This document shows positions 16,957 to 25,064 of a stretch of DNA of 64,000 bases, piece after piece; position 1 is the first letter of the stretch; the number at the start of each line of letters is the position of its first letter. Source of the stretch: Bin87 sp965261925 (lineage in GTDB: Bacteria > Chloroflexota > Dehalococcoidia > Lucifugimonadales > UBA3495); contig OZ253486.1 in assembly GCA_965261925.1 (NCBI GenBank), positions 3,596,001 through 3,660,000 of the forward strand, read 5' to 3'. The position numbers were made by a program, and so were the translations under genes. Below the pieces are notes generated by a model. The model did no database searches. It was not told the origin of the DNA and worked only from the letters and a program-made list of their open reading frames with translations.

Positions 16957-18060
16957 GTGAAAGTTTCGTATTTCGGCTGCATGGGCTACGCCGAACGGGA
17001 CCGGTTCCCCGACGGCTGGCCAGTCCCGCCGGCGTATCACGACCCTGAGGTCTCGCTCCGGTCCTACCGGGAGGGCATGGAAGAGTGCGAACTCGCCGAG
17101 GACCTTGGGTTCGACTGGATCAGCCTTTCGGAGCACCATTTCTCGGGCAACCGGACCACGCCCAACCCCGCCGTGATGGCCGCAGCCGTTGCCGAACGTT
17201 GCCGCACGGCCAAGATTGCGTTGCTCGGCCAGTTGCTCCCCATCAACAACCCGGTCCGCGTCGCTGAGGAAATCGGGATGCTGGACAACCTAACCGGCGG
17301 TCGCCTGGTTGCCGCGTTCATGCGCGGCACCCCGAGTGAGGACCAGGTCTATGATCTCAACCCGTCCGAAGGCCGCGAGCGGTTGATCGAAGCCATGGAC
17401 CTCGTCCTGAAGGCCCTCACCGAGCCCGAGCCCTTTTCCTGGGAGGGACGCTACTACCAGTACCGCACTGTTTCCGTTTGGCCGTGGCCGGTGCAACGGC
17501 CGTTGCCGCCGCTTATCGTGGCGACCCGCAGCGCCGATACGGTCCGCTTCGCTGCGTCACGCCGTCTCGGTTTGGGAATCTCCTATGACCACCCCGACGA
17601 TATGACGGGCGTGGTCGATGATTACCGGCGGTGGTCCCACGAGTTCGGATGGGAGCCAACCTCCGACCAGGTCGTGTTCCGTGGCGGTATCTGCCTTGCT
17701 GAGACCGACCGTCAGGCGGAGGAACTGCGCGACCGGGTGCACGCCGCCGGCGGGGGCCGGGGGTTGAACATCGGCCGGTCGCTGGCCCAGGCGGTACAGG
17801 CAGCGCGCTCCGGGCAGCCGCCACAATCCGGTCCCGCATCGCCGCCCACTCGGCCCAACGGCGCCGGAGGGCCGCGCACGATGCTCAACTTCGTCGGCAG
17901 CCCCGACACCATCGTTGAACAGCTCCGCGCGTATCATGAACAGTGCGGCGTGGGTGTCGTCGATTTGGCCTTCCAGCAACCCGGTCTCAACCACAAGGAC
18001 GTGATGGCCGAAATCGAGTTGTTCGGCCGCGAGATCCTGCCCCGCATTCGAGAATTCTGA
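16957..18060 (+). CDS. Luciferase-like flavin-dependent monooxygenase
   Basis: The product is 367 residues, starting at a GTG 6 bases after GGAGC. It matches the bacterial luciferase-like family: an early WISLSEHHF motif, a central GRLVAAFMRGTPSE segment and PPLIVATRSADTVRFAA. These are TIM-barrel enzymes that use reduced FMN or F420 to oxidise small organic substrates. Which cofactor is used here cannot be told from the motifs seen. A Gly/Pro/Ser-rich loop around residues 285-305 is longer than usual. It is followed 17 bases later by an alpha/beta hydrolase gene, likely in one operon. Confidence 0.88.
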   Translation: MKVSYFGCMGYAERDRFPDGWPVPPAYHDPEVSLRSYREGMEECELAEDLGFDWISLSEHHFSGNRTTPNPAVMAAAVAERCRTAKIALLGQLLPINNPVRVAEEIGMLDNLTGGRLVAAFMRGTPSEDQVYDLNPSEGRERLIEAMDLVLKALTEPEPFSWEGRYYQYRTVSVWPWPVQRPLPPLIVATRSADTVRFAASRRLGLGISYDHPDDMTGVVDDYRRWSHEFGWEPTSDQVVFRGGICLAETDRQAEELRDRVHAAGGGRGLNIGRSLAQAVQAARSGQPPQSGPASPPTRPNGAGGPRTMLNFVGSPDTIVEQLRAYHEQCGVGVVDLAFQQPGLNHKDVMAEIELFGREILPRIREF

Positions 18061-18077
18061 CCAATCGGTGAGGCATA

Positions 18078-18968
18078 ATGGCTGACTTCAATATCGGCAG
18101 CGTCCGGACCGGCAGTGTCCGGGCCAACGGCATCAACTTCCACTACCTGGAGATGGGCGATGGCCCCCTGGCCATCTGCCTGCACGGGTTCCCCGACCAC
18201 GCCTGGTCCTTCCGCCACCTGCTGCCTGACCTGGCCGCTGCCGGGTTCCGCGCCGTGGCCCCGTTCATGCGCGGCTATGCTCCGACCGAAGCCCCGGCCG
18301 ACGGTCGGTATCATTCGGCCCTGATGGCCCGGGACGCGGTGGAACTCATCGGCGCGCTGGGAGCCGACCGCGCCTACCTGATCGGCAACGACTGGGGGGC
18401 CGGCGCCGTGGTGGGAGCCACCGCCCTCGCGCCCGAAAAGGTCATCAAGCTGGTGACCATCGCCTCCGGCCGCGTCGACCGCGAGCTCAGCCTGGACTTC
18501 CAGTACCTGCAGGGCACCTGGCACGGGTTCTTCTTCCAACGCCCCGACGCCGAGGAGGCGGTGGCCCACAATGACTACGCCTTCGTGGAGGAGTGGTGGC
18601 GCTGGGCGTCGCCGGAGTGGGACATTCCCGCCGAACCCCTGGAGAGCATCCGGTCAACCTTCCGCAAGCCGGGCGTCGTCCAGGCCGCCCTCGGCTACTA
18701 TCGCGCCCGCTATGACGCGTCCCAGGTGGACAACCAGGTGCGCGCCGACCAAGCCGTCATCCAGGCCGGCCCCGTCAGGGTGCCGACGCTGGCGCTCCAC
18801 GGCACTCGTGACCGGCCCAGGCGGCTGGAGTCGTTCCTGAGCTCAGGGATGTATTCCTACTTCTCCGGCGGGCTGGAAAAGGTGATCATTCCCGGCACTG
18901 GCCACTTCATGCACCAGGAGCGGCCCGAAGAGGTCAACCCCAAGATACTGAAGTTCCTGGCCCGCTGA
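18078..18968 (+). CDS. Alpha/beta hydrolase, epoxide hydrolase/haloalkane dehalogenase type
   Basis: This is a cytosolic hydrolase of 296 residues. HGFPDHAW provides the oxyanion loop, the nucleophile elbow is GNDWGAG (aspartate nucleophile) and the catalytic histidine is in PGTGHFMHQERPEEV. An aspartate nucleophile with HGFP favours epoxide hydrolase or dehalogenase chemistry over an esterase; exact substrate unknown. It follows the monooxygenase, which might produce its substrate. Confidence 0.85.
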   Translation: MADFNIGSVRTGSVRANGINFHYLEMGDGPLAICLHGFPDHAWSFRHLLPDLAAAGFRAVAPFMRGYAPTEAPADGRYHSALMARDAVELIGALGADRAYLIGNDWGAGAVVGATALAPEKVIKLVTIASGRVDRELSLDFQYLQGTWHGFFFQRPDAEEAVAHNDYAFVEEWWRWASPEWDIPAEPLESIRSTFRKPGVVQAALGYYRARYDASQVDNQVRADQAVIQAGPVRVPTLALHGTRDRPRRLESFLSSGMYSYFSGGLEKVIIPGTGHFMHQERPEEVNPKILKFLAR

Positions 18969-18982
18969 ACCCGACAAAAACG

Positions 18983-19008
18983 CAGGGGCGAATAATCATT
19001 CGCCCCTG
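18983..19008. terminator. Stem-loop between convergent genes
   Basis: An 11-bp perfect stem with an AATC loop (CAGGGGCGAAT paired with ATTCGCCCCTG) lies between the stop codons of two convergent genes. It lacks a strong T-run, so bidirectional termination is inferred from position. A similar AGGGGCGA hairpin occurs at 43075. Confidence 0.55.
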
Positions 19009-19035
19009 TCCGGTCACCTATGTGGGTTTGCCCGA

Positions 19036-20184
19036 TCAGCTGCGGAACGGCCTGAAGAACTCCCGCACCTCGTGAGCCAGCAGTTCCGGCTCCTCCAGCG
19101 CGGCGAAGTGACCGCCCCGGGGCATCTGAGTCCACCGGCGCAGGTCCCACGACCGCTCCGCCCACTCTCGCGGCGGCTTGGCGATTTCCTGCGGGAACAT
19201 CGCCATCCCCGCCGGCGTGGGGACTCTTTCGTCCTGCTCCATCTCCCAAACTGAGCTCTGGTTCTCCTTGTACATCCGCACCGATGACCCGATGGTCTGC
19301 GTCACCCAGTAGATGGTCACCGTGGTCAGCAACTCGTCCTTGGTGTACGCGCTCTCCACGTCGCCATTGCAGTCGCTCCACGTCCGGTATTTCTCCACGA
19401 TCCACGCCGCCAGCCCAACCGGTGAGTCGTTCAACCCGTAGGACAGCGTCTGCGGCTTCGTGCCCTGGATGTGGCTGTACCCGCCCTCACTCTGCTGCCA
19501 CCGCTCGCGCTGGTCCGAGTGGGCCTGTTCCGCCTCTGTCAACGGATGGGATCCCGGTCCCAGGTAGGGGGTGGGCCGGGTGATGGAGGTCAGATGCACG
19601 CCGATCATCTTGTCCGAGTGGGCGTAACCCAGCCGTGAGGTGACCCCCGCGCCGATGTCCCCGCCCTGCGCGGCGAACTTGGGATAGCCCAAGTTCTCGG
19701 TCATCAGCTTGGCCCACAGGTCCGCCACCTTCTGCACCTGCATTCCCGGTTCCTGCGACGCCTGCGAGAACCCGAACCCCGGCAGCGAGGGCGCAACCAC
19801 GTCGAAGGAGTCCGCCGGATCTCCGCCATGCCCACCCGGGTCAGCCAGCAGCGGGATGATCTTGGTCATTTCGAAAAACGTGCTGGGCCAGCCGTGGGTG
19901 ATCACCAGCGGCATCGGGTTCGGGCCGGCTCCCTTTTCATGGATGAAGTGAATGTTCAGCCCATCAACTTCGGATTTGAAATGGTTGAACGCGTTGAGCT
20001 TCTTCTCCTGGGCCCGCCAGTCGAAATCCGTCCGCCAGTACTCAACCAGCTCCTTGATGTAATCAAGATTGGAGCCATACTCCCACCCGGTGCCGGGCAT
20101 CTCGTCAGGCCACCGGGCGTGTTGCAGGCGCCGGCGCAGATCCTCCAGTACCTCGTCGCTTATCGCAATCTCAAAAGGCTCCAT
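19036..20184 (-). CDS. Microsomal-type epoxide hydrolase
   Basis: This 382-residue protein has the N-terminal EHN domain (FEIAISDEVLEDLRRRLQHA and WRAQEKKLNAFNHFKSEVDG) that precedes the alpha/beta fold in microsomal-type epoxide hydrolases. The oxyanion motif HGWPSTFFEM, the nucleophile aspartate in AQGGDIGAGV, ring-opening tyrosines in the lid, and the histidine in PRGGHFAALEEPELL are all visible. It hydrates epoxides to diols. It converges on the other hydrolase gene and lies 80 bases before the amidohydrolase stop on the same strand. Confidence 0.92.
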   Translation of the reverse strand: MEPFEIAISDEVLEDLRRRLQHARWPDEMPGTGWEYGSNLDYIKELVEYWRTDFDWRAQEKKLNAFNHFKSEVDGLNIHFIHEKGAGPNPMPLVITHGWPSTFFEMTKIIPLLADPGGHGGDPADSFDVVAPSLPGFGFSQASQEPGMQVQKVADLWAKLMTENLGYPKFAAQGGDIGAGVTSRLGYAHSDKMIGVHLTSITRPTPYLGPGSHPLTEAEQAHSDQRERWQQSEGGYSHIQGTKPQTLSYGLNDSPVGLAAWIVEKYRTWSDCNGDVESAYTKDELLTTVTIYWVTQTIGSSVRMYKENQSSVWEMEQDERVPTPAGMAMFPQEIAKPPREWAERSWDLRRWTQMPRGGHFAALEEPELLAHEVREFFRPFRS

Positions 20185-20264
20185 GGCAGCTCTCCTTTAG
20201 GGGTTTCAGTTGGGGCGTCCGCGCTGGACGCCCCTGGTAGACAATCGGTGATCGTGGGCCGCGT

Positions 20265-21281
20265 TCAGGACGCTATCCGGTAGACCCGCGTCGCGGTGTC
20301 ATGGAACGCCGCCGCACGCTCCGAGGCGGAGTAGCCCTGCGACAGCCGCTTGAAGGCGTTGTACATGACGTGGTAGGAGAAAGAGACCTTGTCCACCGGA
20401 AAGTTGCTCTCGAACATGCAGTGGTCAGGTCCAAAACGGTCCAGGCAGTGCCGCATCCAGTCGCCCACGAAGTCCGCGATTTCCTCAGACCCCACGGGCG
20501 TCTCCCGCGTGTGCCAGTCAAAGCCGATACGCGGCATCCCGATCCCGCCTAGCTTCATCACGACGTTCGGTGCGGATGCCACCGCGTCGATTCCATCGCG
20601 CCACTGCGGAATTACCTCGTCGTCCCGGTTGGCAAAGGGTCCGGTGCGCATCATTCCGCCGATGTGGTTGAGCACGATGGTAAGGTCCGGTACCTGCCGC
20701 GCGAACTCCGCGAGTTCCGGCAACTGCGGGAAGTAGACCGACGTTTCGAGGATCAAGCCCATGTCCTGCAGGACCCGCGCCCCGGCCAGGTAGTCGTCAC
20801 GCCGCAGCAGACCTTCAACCTCCCGGTTCTCGACCTCCGGGTGAGGATCCCAGCCCACCGAGTGTCTGATCCCTCGGAAGCGGTTCGGGCTCGCGGCCTG
20901 CAGCGCTTCCAGCACCGGCCGGACGCCGTCGCCCATCTTCAGGTCAGCGCGTCCGATGATGGCCGCGGCCGCCCGCCCTTCGCCATGCGTTCCCGTCGCG
21001 CTCTCGTCCGCGATGCCTTGGACAAACTCGACTTCGCCCACGGGGCGGAGCTCTTCGGGCCCATCCGTCCGGTACTCGGACCGCGCCTCCACGAACACCG
21101 TGGATCGCACGTTGTGACCGCTGTTGATGTCGGCCGCCAGGTCGGGCAGCAGGTACTGCTGGTAGTCCGCCGGCTCCGGCCGCTGCACCCAGAAGTGGTG
21201 ATGCGGGTCACAGATCGGGAGCTCGGGTTCCAGTATCGGTTCCGTCGTCAGGGCCAGCCATTCGTTGCCACTTGGCGGCAT
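20265..21281 (-). CDS. Metal-dependent amidohydrolase (amidohydrolase-2 type)
   Basis: The product is 338 residues. The start MPPSGNEWLALTTEP at 21281 is preceded by GGAGGTG at a good distance, and a 66-base upstream extension is rejected. The metal-binding HxH is in LPICDPHHHFW near the N-terminus. Later histidine and aspartate motifs include GIRHSVGWDPHP, TIVLNHIGGMMRTG and CMFESNFPVDK. The family hydrolyses lactones or decarboxylates aromatic and related acids. Genes of this type commonly accompany monooxygenases and hydrolases in catabolic clusters. Substrate not predictable. Confidence 0.88.
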   Translation of the reverse strand: MPPSGNEWLALTTEPILEPELPICDPHHHFWVQRPEPADYQQYLLPDLAADINSGHNVRSTVFVEARSEYRTDGPEELRPVGEVEFVQGIADESATGTHGEGRAAAAIIGRADLKMGDGVRPVLEALQAASPNRFRGIRHSVGWDPHPEVENREVEGLLRRDDYLAGARVLQDMGLILETSVYFPQLPELAEFARQVPDLTIVLNHIGGMMRTGPFANRDDEVIPQWRDGIDAVASAPNVVMKLGGIGMPRIGFDWHTRETPVGSEEIADFVGDWMRHCLDRFGPDHCMFESNFPVDKVSFSYHVMYNAFKRLSQGYSASERAAAFHDTATRVYRIAS

Positions 21282-21351
21282 GATCGCACCTCCGGTTTCA
21301 GGGTTTTCAGGTTGTCGGGCCGATGATAACACGGCCCCGGTCGCCAACGGA

Positions 21352-22347
21352 TCAGTCGCTGGACACGGCCAGTGCTCCCACGGCCACGGTGCCCACGTCT
21401 ACGGGCAGCGCTTCCCAGGTGGCGCCGCGGTCGGCGCTGCGGTACAGCTTGCCGCCATCGGTGCCGCCGTACACTGTATTGGGTTCCTGCGGGTCCCAGT
21501 CGAAAGCCACCATCATGTCAGTCGGGTTTTCCCCCTCTCCCACACCCGGTACCAGGTCCCAGCTGCGCCCGGCGTCGGTGGATCGATAGAACTTGGGGTT
21601 CCCCCGTCGCGCGTTTTCGGAAACGGTCACCAGCACCAGGTCCGCGTCATCGGGAGCCGCCGCTATGTGCAGGGCATATCGACGATCCAGACCGACGTTG
21701 ATCATTTCCCACGTCTCTCCCCCGTCATCCGAGCGATAGGGGGACACCGCTGTTGCGACGTAAATCCGGTCGGCACGGTTGGCGCTGAGGTTGACGCAAT
21801 GGATGTCGTCGTTCAGCCCCGACAATTGCTTCCAGCTCGACCCGCCGTCTCCGGAGCGCACCATGCCGCCCACTTCGATGCCGGCATACAGGCACTCCAC
21901 CGAGCCCGGCGCCGCCCGCAGGTCACGCACGTGCGAATCCCGCGTCGGCGAATGGAACCCCCACTGCGTCGCTTCGGGCACCGCGCGAAATGCGTCGAAC
22001 TCATCCCAGGTCGCGCCGCAGTCCGCGGAGCGCCAGATCTCCGCCGGCTCGCTGCCGACATAGACGGCCTCTCCGTCATCGGGATGGGCCAGGACGCTGT
22101 GCGCGTATGCGGTCGGGTATGAGCCCAGGTGGTCCCAGGTGATGCCGCCGTCGTCCGTCCGGTACACCCCGGCCTCGTAGGCGGCCAGGTACGCCCGCGA
22201 CCGCGCCACTGGGCTGGCGCTGAGACGCGCCGCCGCGTGGGCAAGCGGCTTGACGGGTCCCTGCTGCCAGGACTTGCCGCCGTCGTCGCTGATGACAGCG
22301 CATACTCCGTCGTGCATTCCCACGTATATTCTTTTGGTTCCGGGCAT
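21352..22347 (-). CDS. Asp-box (BNR) beta-propeller protein
   Basis: The product is 331 residues from the ATG at 22347, which has a strong AAGGAGGA site. Repeated Asp-box motifs of the S-x-D-x-G-x-T-W type are present: SDDGGKSW, TDDGGITW, SADCGATW, SGDGGSSW, SDDGGETW, STDAGRSW and SADRGATW, spaced about 40-50 residues apart as in a sialidase-like propeller. There is no signal peptide or sialidase catalytic arginine set that I can see, so it is not called a sialidase. It sits just upstream of the amidohydrolase gene on the same strand (70 bases), so co-expression is likely. Confidence 0.85.
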   Translation of the reverse strand: MPGTKRIYVGMHDGVCAVISDDGGKSWQQGPVKPLAHAAARLSASPVARSRAYLAAYEAGVYRTDDGGITWDHLGSYPTAYAHSVLAHPDDGEAVYVGSEPAEIWRSADCGATWDEFDAFRAVPEATQWGFHSPTRDSHVRDLRAAPGSVECLYAGIEVGGMVRSGDGGSSWKQLSGLNDDIHCVNLSANRADRIYVATAVSPYRSDDGGETWEMINVGLDRRYALHIAAAPDDADLVLVTVSENARRGNPKFYRSTDAGRSWDLVPGVGEGENPTDMMVAFDWDPQEPNTVYGGTDGGKLYRSADRGATWEALPVDVGTVAVGALAVSSD

Positions 22348-22507
22348 CTTCGTCCTCCTTGCGCGGGGGATGGTTCCGTTCCGTGGGCACGAATATACCA
22401 GACACCAACGCACGCCCGGCTATGGATCGGAAATCGCAGAGGTTCCATGTACTCATTACCCGCCGAAATTGCGACGCCGGGTCTGGGATGCCACAATGGA
22501 CGCGTCC

Positions 22508-22646
22508 GATTCACGAGTACCCAGTTTGTCACTGTGCGGGGCGACGATGCGCGGCAATCCCGTCGTCCGAACGATGGCCCCTCCAGCAACGAGATTGCCA
22601 CGCTTCGCTCGCAATGACGGTTTGCAAACAGGCGGGTACGCGTGAA
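22508..22646. repeat. Inverted-repeat-bounded element, copy 1 (MITE/REP-like)
   Basis: About 139 bp are bounded by inverted ends (TTCACGAGTACCCAGTTTG and, inverted, CAAAC...GGGTACGCGTGAA). They contain the core GAGATTGCCACGCTTCGCTC followed by GCAATGAC. The same core and end type recur at 30721-30934. It lies between the Asp-box gene and the flavin-binding gene. The rest of 22348-22720 shows nothing recognisable. Confidence 0.75.
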
Positions 22647-22720
22647 GAGCATCCAAGACCCGCAGCGGCGCGGGCCACAACCCCACGGCGACGATACGTC
22701 GCGTGCCAGGAGCGATTATC

Positions 22721-23167
22721 ATGCCTCGTCAATTGACCACCGAAGAAGCCCACGAATTTCTCGACAGCAAGCCCGGCTGGATGGCGCTGACTACCATCGG
22801 CCCCGACGGATTCCCGCACACCGTTCCCCTGGGCTACTTCCGGCTGGGCGATGAAATCCTGATGGGCGTCCGGGCGCACACGCGCAAGCTGCGGAACATC
22901 GGCCACAACCCCAACGTCAGCCTGTTGCTGGAGACCGGAAGCACCATGCAGGACATCAAGGGAGTGATGGTGCAGGGCACGGCCACGGTTCACACCGAAC
23001 CGGACGAGATATTGCACTACTCCCGGGAAGCAGCCAAGCGGCGCGGGGTATCCGAGGACGACCTGCCCACCGAGCCGCGTCCCGGCGCCGCCTACATCCG
23101 GGTAACGCCCGTCCGCGTCCGTTCGTGGGACTATTCCGAGGACCCACCGCGCGCTGCGAGGCGGTAA
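22721..23167 (+). CDS. Pyridoxamine-5'-phosphate-oxidase-like flavin-binding protein
   Basis: This is a 148-residue split-barrel protein. The start MPRQLTTEEAHEFLDSKPGW has CAGGAGCG upstream. The central pattern (MALTTIGPDGFPHTVPLGYF, then RKLRNIGHNPNVSLLLETG and GTATVHTEPDEI) is typical of small FMN- or F420-binding oxidoreductases of the PNPOx-like superfamily. It is too short and lacks the residues expected of true PdxH, so vitamin B6 synthesis is not implied. It stands alone, convergent with hyuB. Confidence 0.85.
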   Translation: MPRQLTTEEAHEFLDSKPGWMALTTIGPDGFPHTVPLGYFRLGDEILMGVRAHTRKLRNIGHNPNVSLLLETGSTMQDIKGVMVQGTATVHTEPDEILHYSREAAKRRGVSEDDLPTEPRPGAAYIRVTPVRVRSWDYSEDPPRAARR

Positions 23168-23200
23168 ATTCCGGGGGCCACCGCGATTACATTAGCCGCG

Positions 23201-25063
23201 TCAGCGCGGGATATGCCGGTTGACCCACTCCAGTTCCTCCGCCTCTGAATCGAAGTAGTCGAAGCGGTGGAAGAGCCCGGTCTTGCCCCGGGCGTTACGT
23301 ATCTCGTCCCGCCTGGCGACGGTGGCCGCTATGTCGACGACCAGGCCGCCCTCATCGATCACCACGCCGTAATCCTTCAGCGCTGCCTCCGGTGAAACGA
23401 AGCCGTCCTTGACATCGTCCAGCACCAAATGGGCTTCCCGCTCCAGGGGGTCGCCCCATCCGCCGCCGCCGGCCGTGCAGATGCGCACCAGGTCGTCGCG
23501 CCTCCAGTGGTTGTCGTCGGAAAACGCTCGAATCTCCCGTTCGTGAGGCGTTCCGGGATTCAGGAGCACCTGGGACAAGCCGCCGCCTTTGCCGCCGGCC
23601 ACGCCCCAGGCGGGGAAGCGGTTGTTCTCCACCCGCAACCCGAACGTGCCTTCGTCCGCCAGTAGCCTGACTTCCCGAACCACGCCGCAGCCACCCCGGT
23701 ATTTGCCTGGGCCTCCCGAATCGGTTGCGATCGCGTAACGCTCCAATCGCAGCGGATACTCCATCTCCATGAACTCGCCGGGATAGTTCTCGTTGTGTCG
23801 CTGGTAAATGGCGTCCAGCCCGTCTCCGAACGGACGGGCTCCGTGTCCCACCGCGATGCCATCGGTACACAGCAGCCAGTTCCCCGTCCCCTCTTCCTTC
23901 ATCCGCCAGTAGGCGATCACGTAAACGGCGGCGCTGGCCATCACCTTCCCGTCCGTAGCCTGGGCAACCACCGCTCGCACCGCGCTCTTCAGCTTGGTGA
24001 AGGTGTGGGCGCGGCATCCCAACGCCGCCGGCCACTCCGGACGGAGGATGCTGCCTGACCTCAGCTGAACGTCGTCGATCCCGGCCAACAGCCCGTGGTT
24101 GGCCATCAGAGAAGCGTCGAACTGATGGAAATACTGGCCGAAGTAAGCCTTCAGCGCACCGTCACTGGCGATGAAATTGATCGAACCGTCCGCCTGGTCA
24201 TCGCTACCGGTGGCATCCAGCAGGATTTCGTCGCCTCTCCGGATGAGCTTGAGGTGGAAGGAATGCCACTGCTCGCCGACCCCGGCATGATCCATGAAGT
24301 CCCGCACGGAATACTCGCCCTCCGGGATCATCTCCAGCGTCTTGTCACGAACCAGCCGTCCGGTGTCGGCCTGATCTTCGGCGATTGCGGATAACATCGT
24401 GTCCCGTCCGAAGCGTTGGAACATCTCCAGCAACCGTTCCTGCGCCCGGTTGGCCGCCGACATCAGCGCCCTCGAATCGCCTTCGAGCAGGTCGGGATAC
24501 CGGGAGTTGCGCAGGATGATGCGGTAGGCCTCAGCGTTGAGGCTGCCAGCATCGATGATTTTGATCGGCGGCACCAGCGTCCCGTCGTGGAAGATCTCGG
24601 TGTTCGCCGGCCCGATGCTGCCCGGCCGCGACCCGCCCAGATCCCAGAAATGGGCAAACGAGTGGCAGTAGGCCACCACCTGGCCTTCGAAGAACACCGG
24701 AGCGATGAACACCATGTCCGGCGTGTGGGTGACGCTCCCCTGGGACAGGTACGGGTCGTTGTACCAGTAGAGGTCTCCGGGCCGCATCGTATCAACCGGG
24801 TAGCATTCCCAAACGCAGCCCAGGATGTCGCTGCCCATGGTGTCGCCGTAGATCTCCCGCCCGCCGGCGTCCAGGAAACTTACGGTGTAGTCTTTCTTCT
24901 CCCGGATGAAGGCCGACATCGCCGTGCGCTCGATTATCAGCTCACACTCCAGTCGGGCGGCCCGCAGCGAGCCGCGGATCAGCTGCCGCGTTACGGGATT
25001 GACCGGTTCGGCGTGCGCATCCTTGGGCGAGAGCGGAGCGGCGCTGCGTGTGGTGGTCGTCAT
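23201..25063 (-). CDS. hyuB: Hydantoinase/oxoprolinase family subunit B
   Basis: The product is 620 residues from MTTTTRSAAPLSPKDAHAEP. The start at 25063 is one base after the hyuA stop and is preceded by GGAGAT inside hyuA. Family motifs include SAFIREKKDYTVSFLDAGG, GDLYWYNDPYLSQGSVTHTPD and the C-terminal glycine-rich GGPGKYRGGCGVVREVRLL. It acts with subunit A to open hydantoin, 5-oxoproline or related cyclic imide rings with ATP. Which substrate is used here is not predictable. Confidence 0.93.
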   Translation of the reverse strand: MTTTTRSAAPLSPKDAHAEPVNPVTRQLIRGSLRAARLECELIIERTAMSAFIREKKDYTVSFLDAGGREIYGDTMGSDILGCVWECYPVDTMRPGDLYWYNDPYLSQGSVTHTPDMVFIAPVFFEGQVVAYCHSFAHFWDLGGSRPGSIGPANTEIFHDGTLVPPIKIIDAGSLNAEAYRIILRNSRYPDLLEGDSRALMSAANRAQERLLEMFQRFGRDTMLSAIAEDQADTGRLVRDKTLEMIPEGEYSVRDFMDHAGVGEQWHSFHLKLIRRGDEILLDATGSDDQADGSINFIASDGALKAYFGQYFHQFDASLMANHGLLAGIDDVQLRSGSILRPEWPAALGCRAHTFTKLKSAVRAVVAQATDGKVMASAAVYVIAYWRMKEEGTGNWLLCTDGIAVGHGARPFGDGLDAIYQRHNENYPGEFMEMEYPLRLERYAIATDSGGPGKYRGGCGVVREVRLLADEGTFGLRVENNRFPAWGVAGGKGGGLSQVLLNPGTPHEREIRAFSDDNHWRRDDLVRICTAGGGGWGDPLEREAHLVLDDVKDGFVSPEAALKDYGVVIDEGGLVVDIAATVARRDEIRNARGKTGLFHRFDYFDSEAEELEWVNRHIPR

Positions 25064-25064
25064 G

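Noticed and set aside
16533..16982. Upstream extension of the ThDP enzyme to 16982
   Set aside because: The added 150 residues are Arg/Ala-rich, lack family similarity and cover the divergent promoter; the ATG at 16532 has a good ribosome-binding site.
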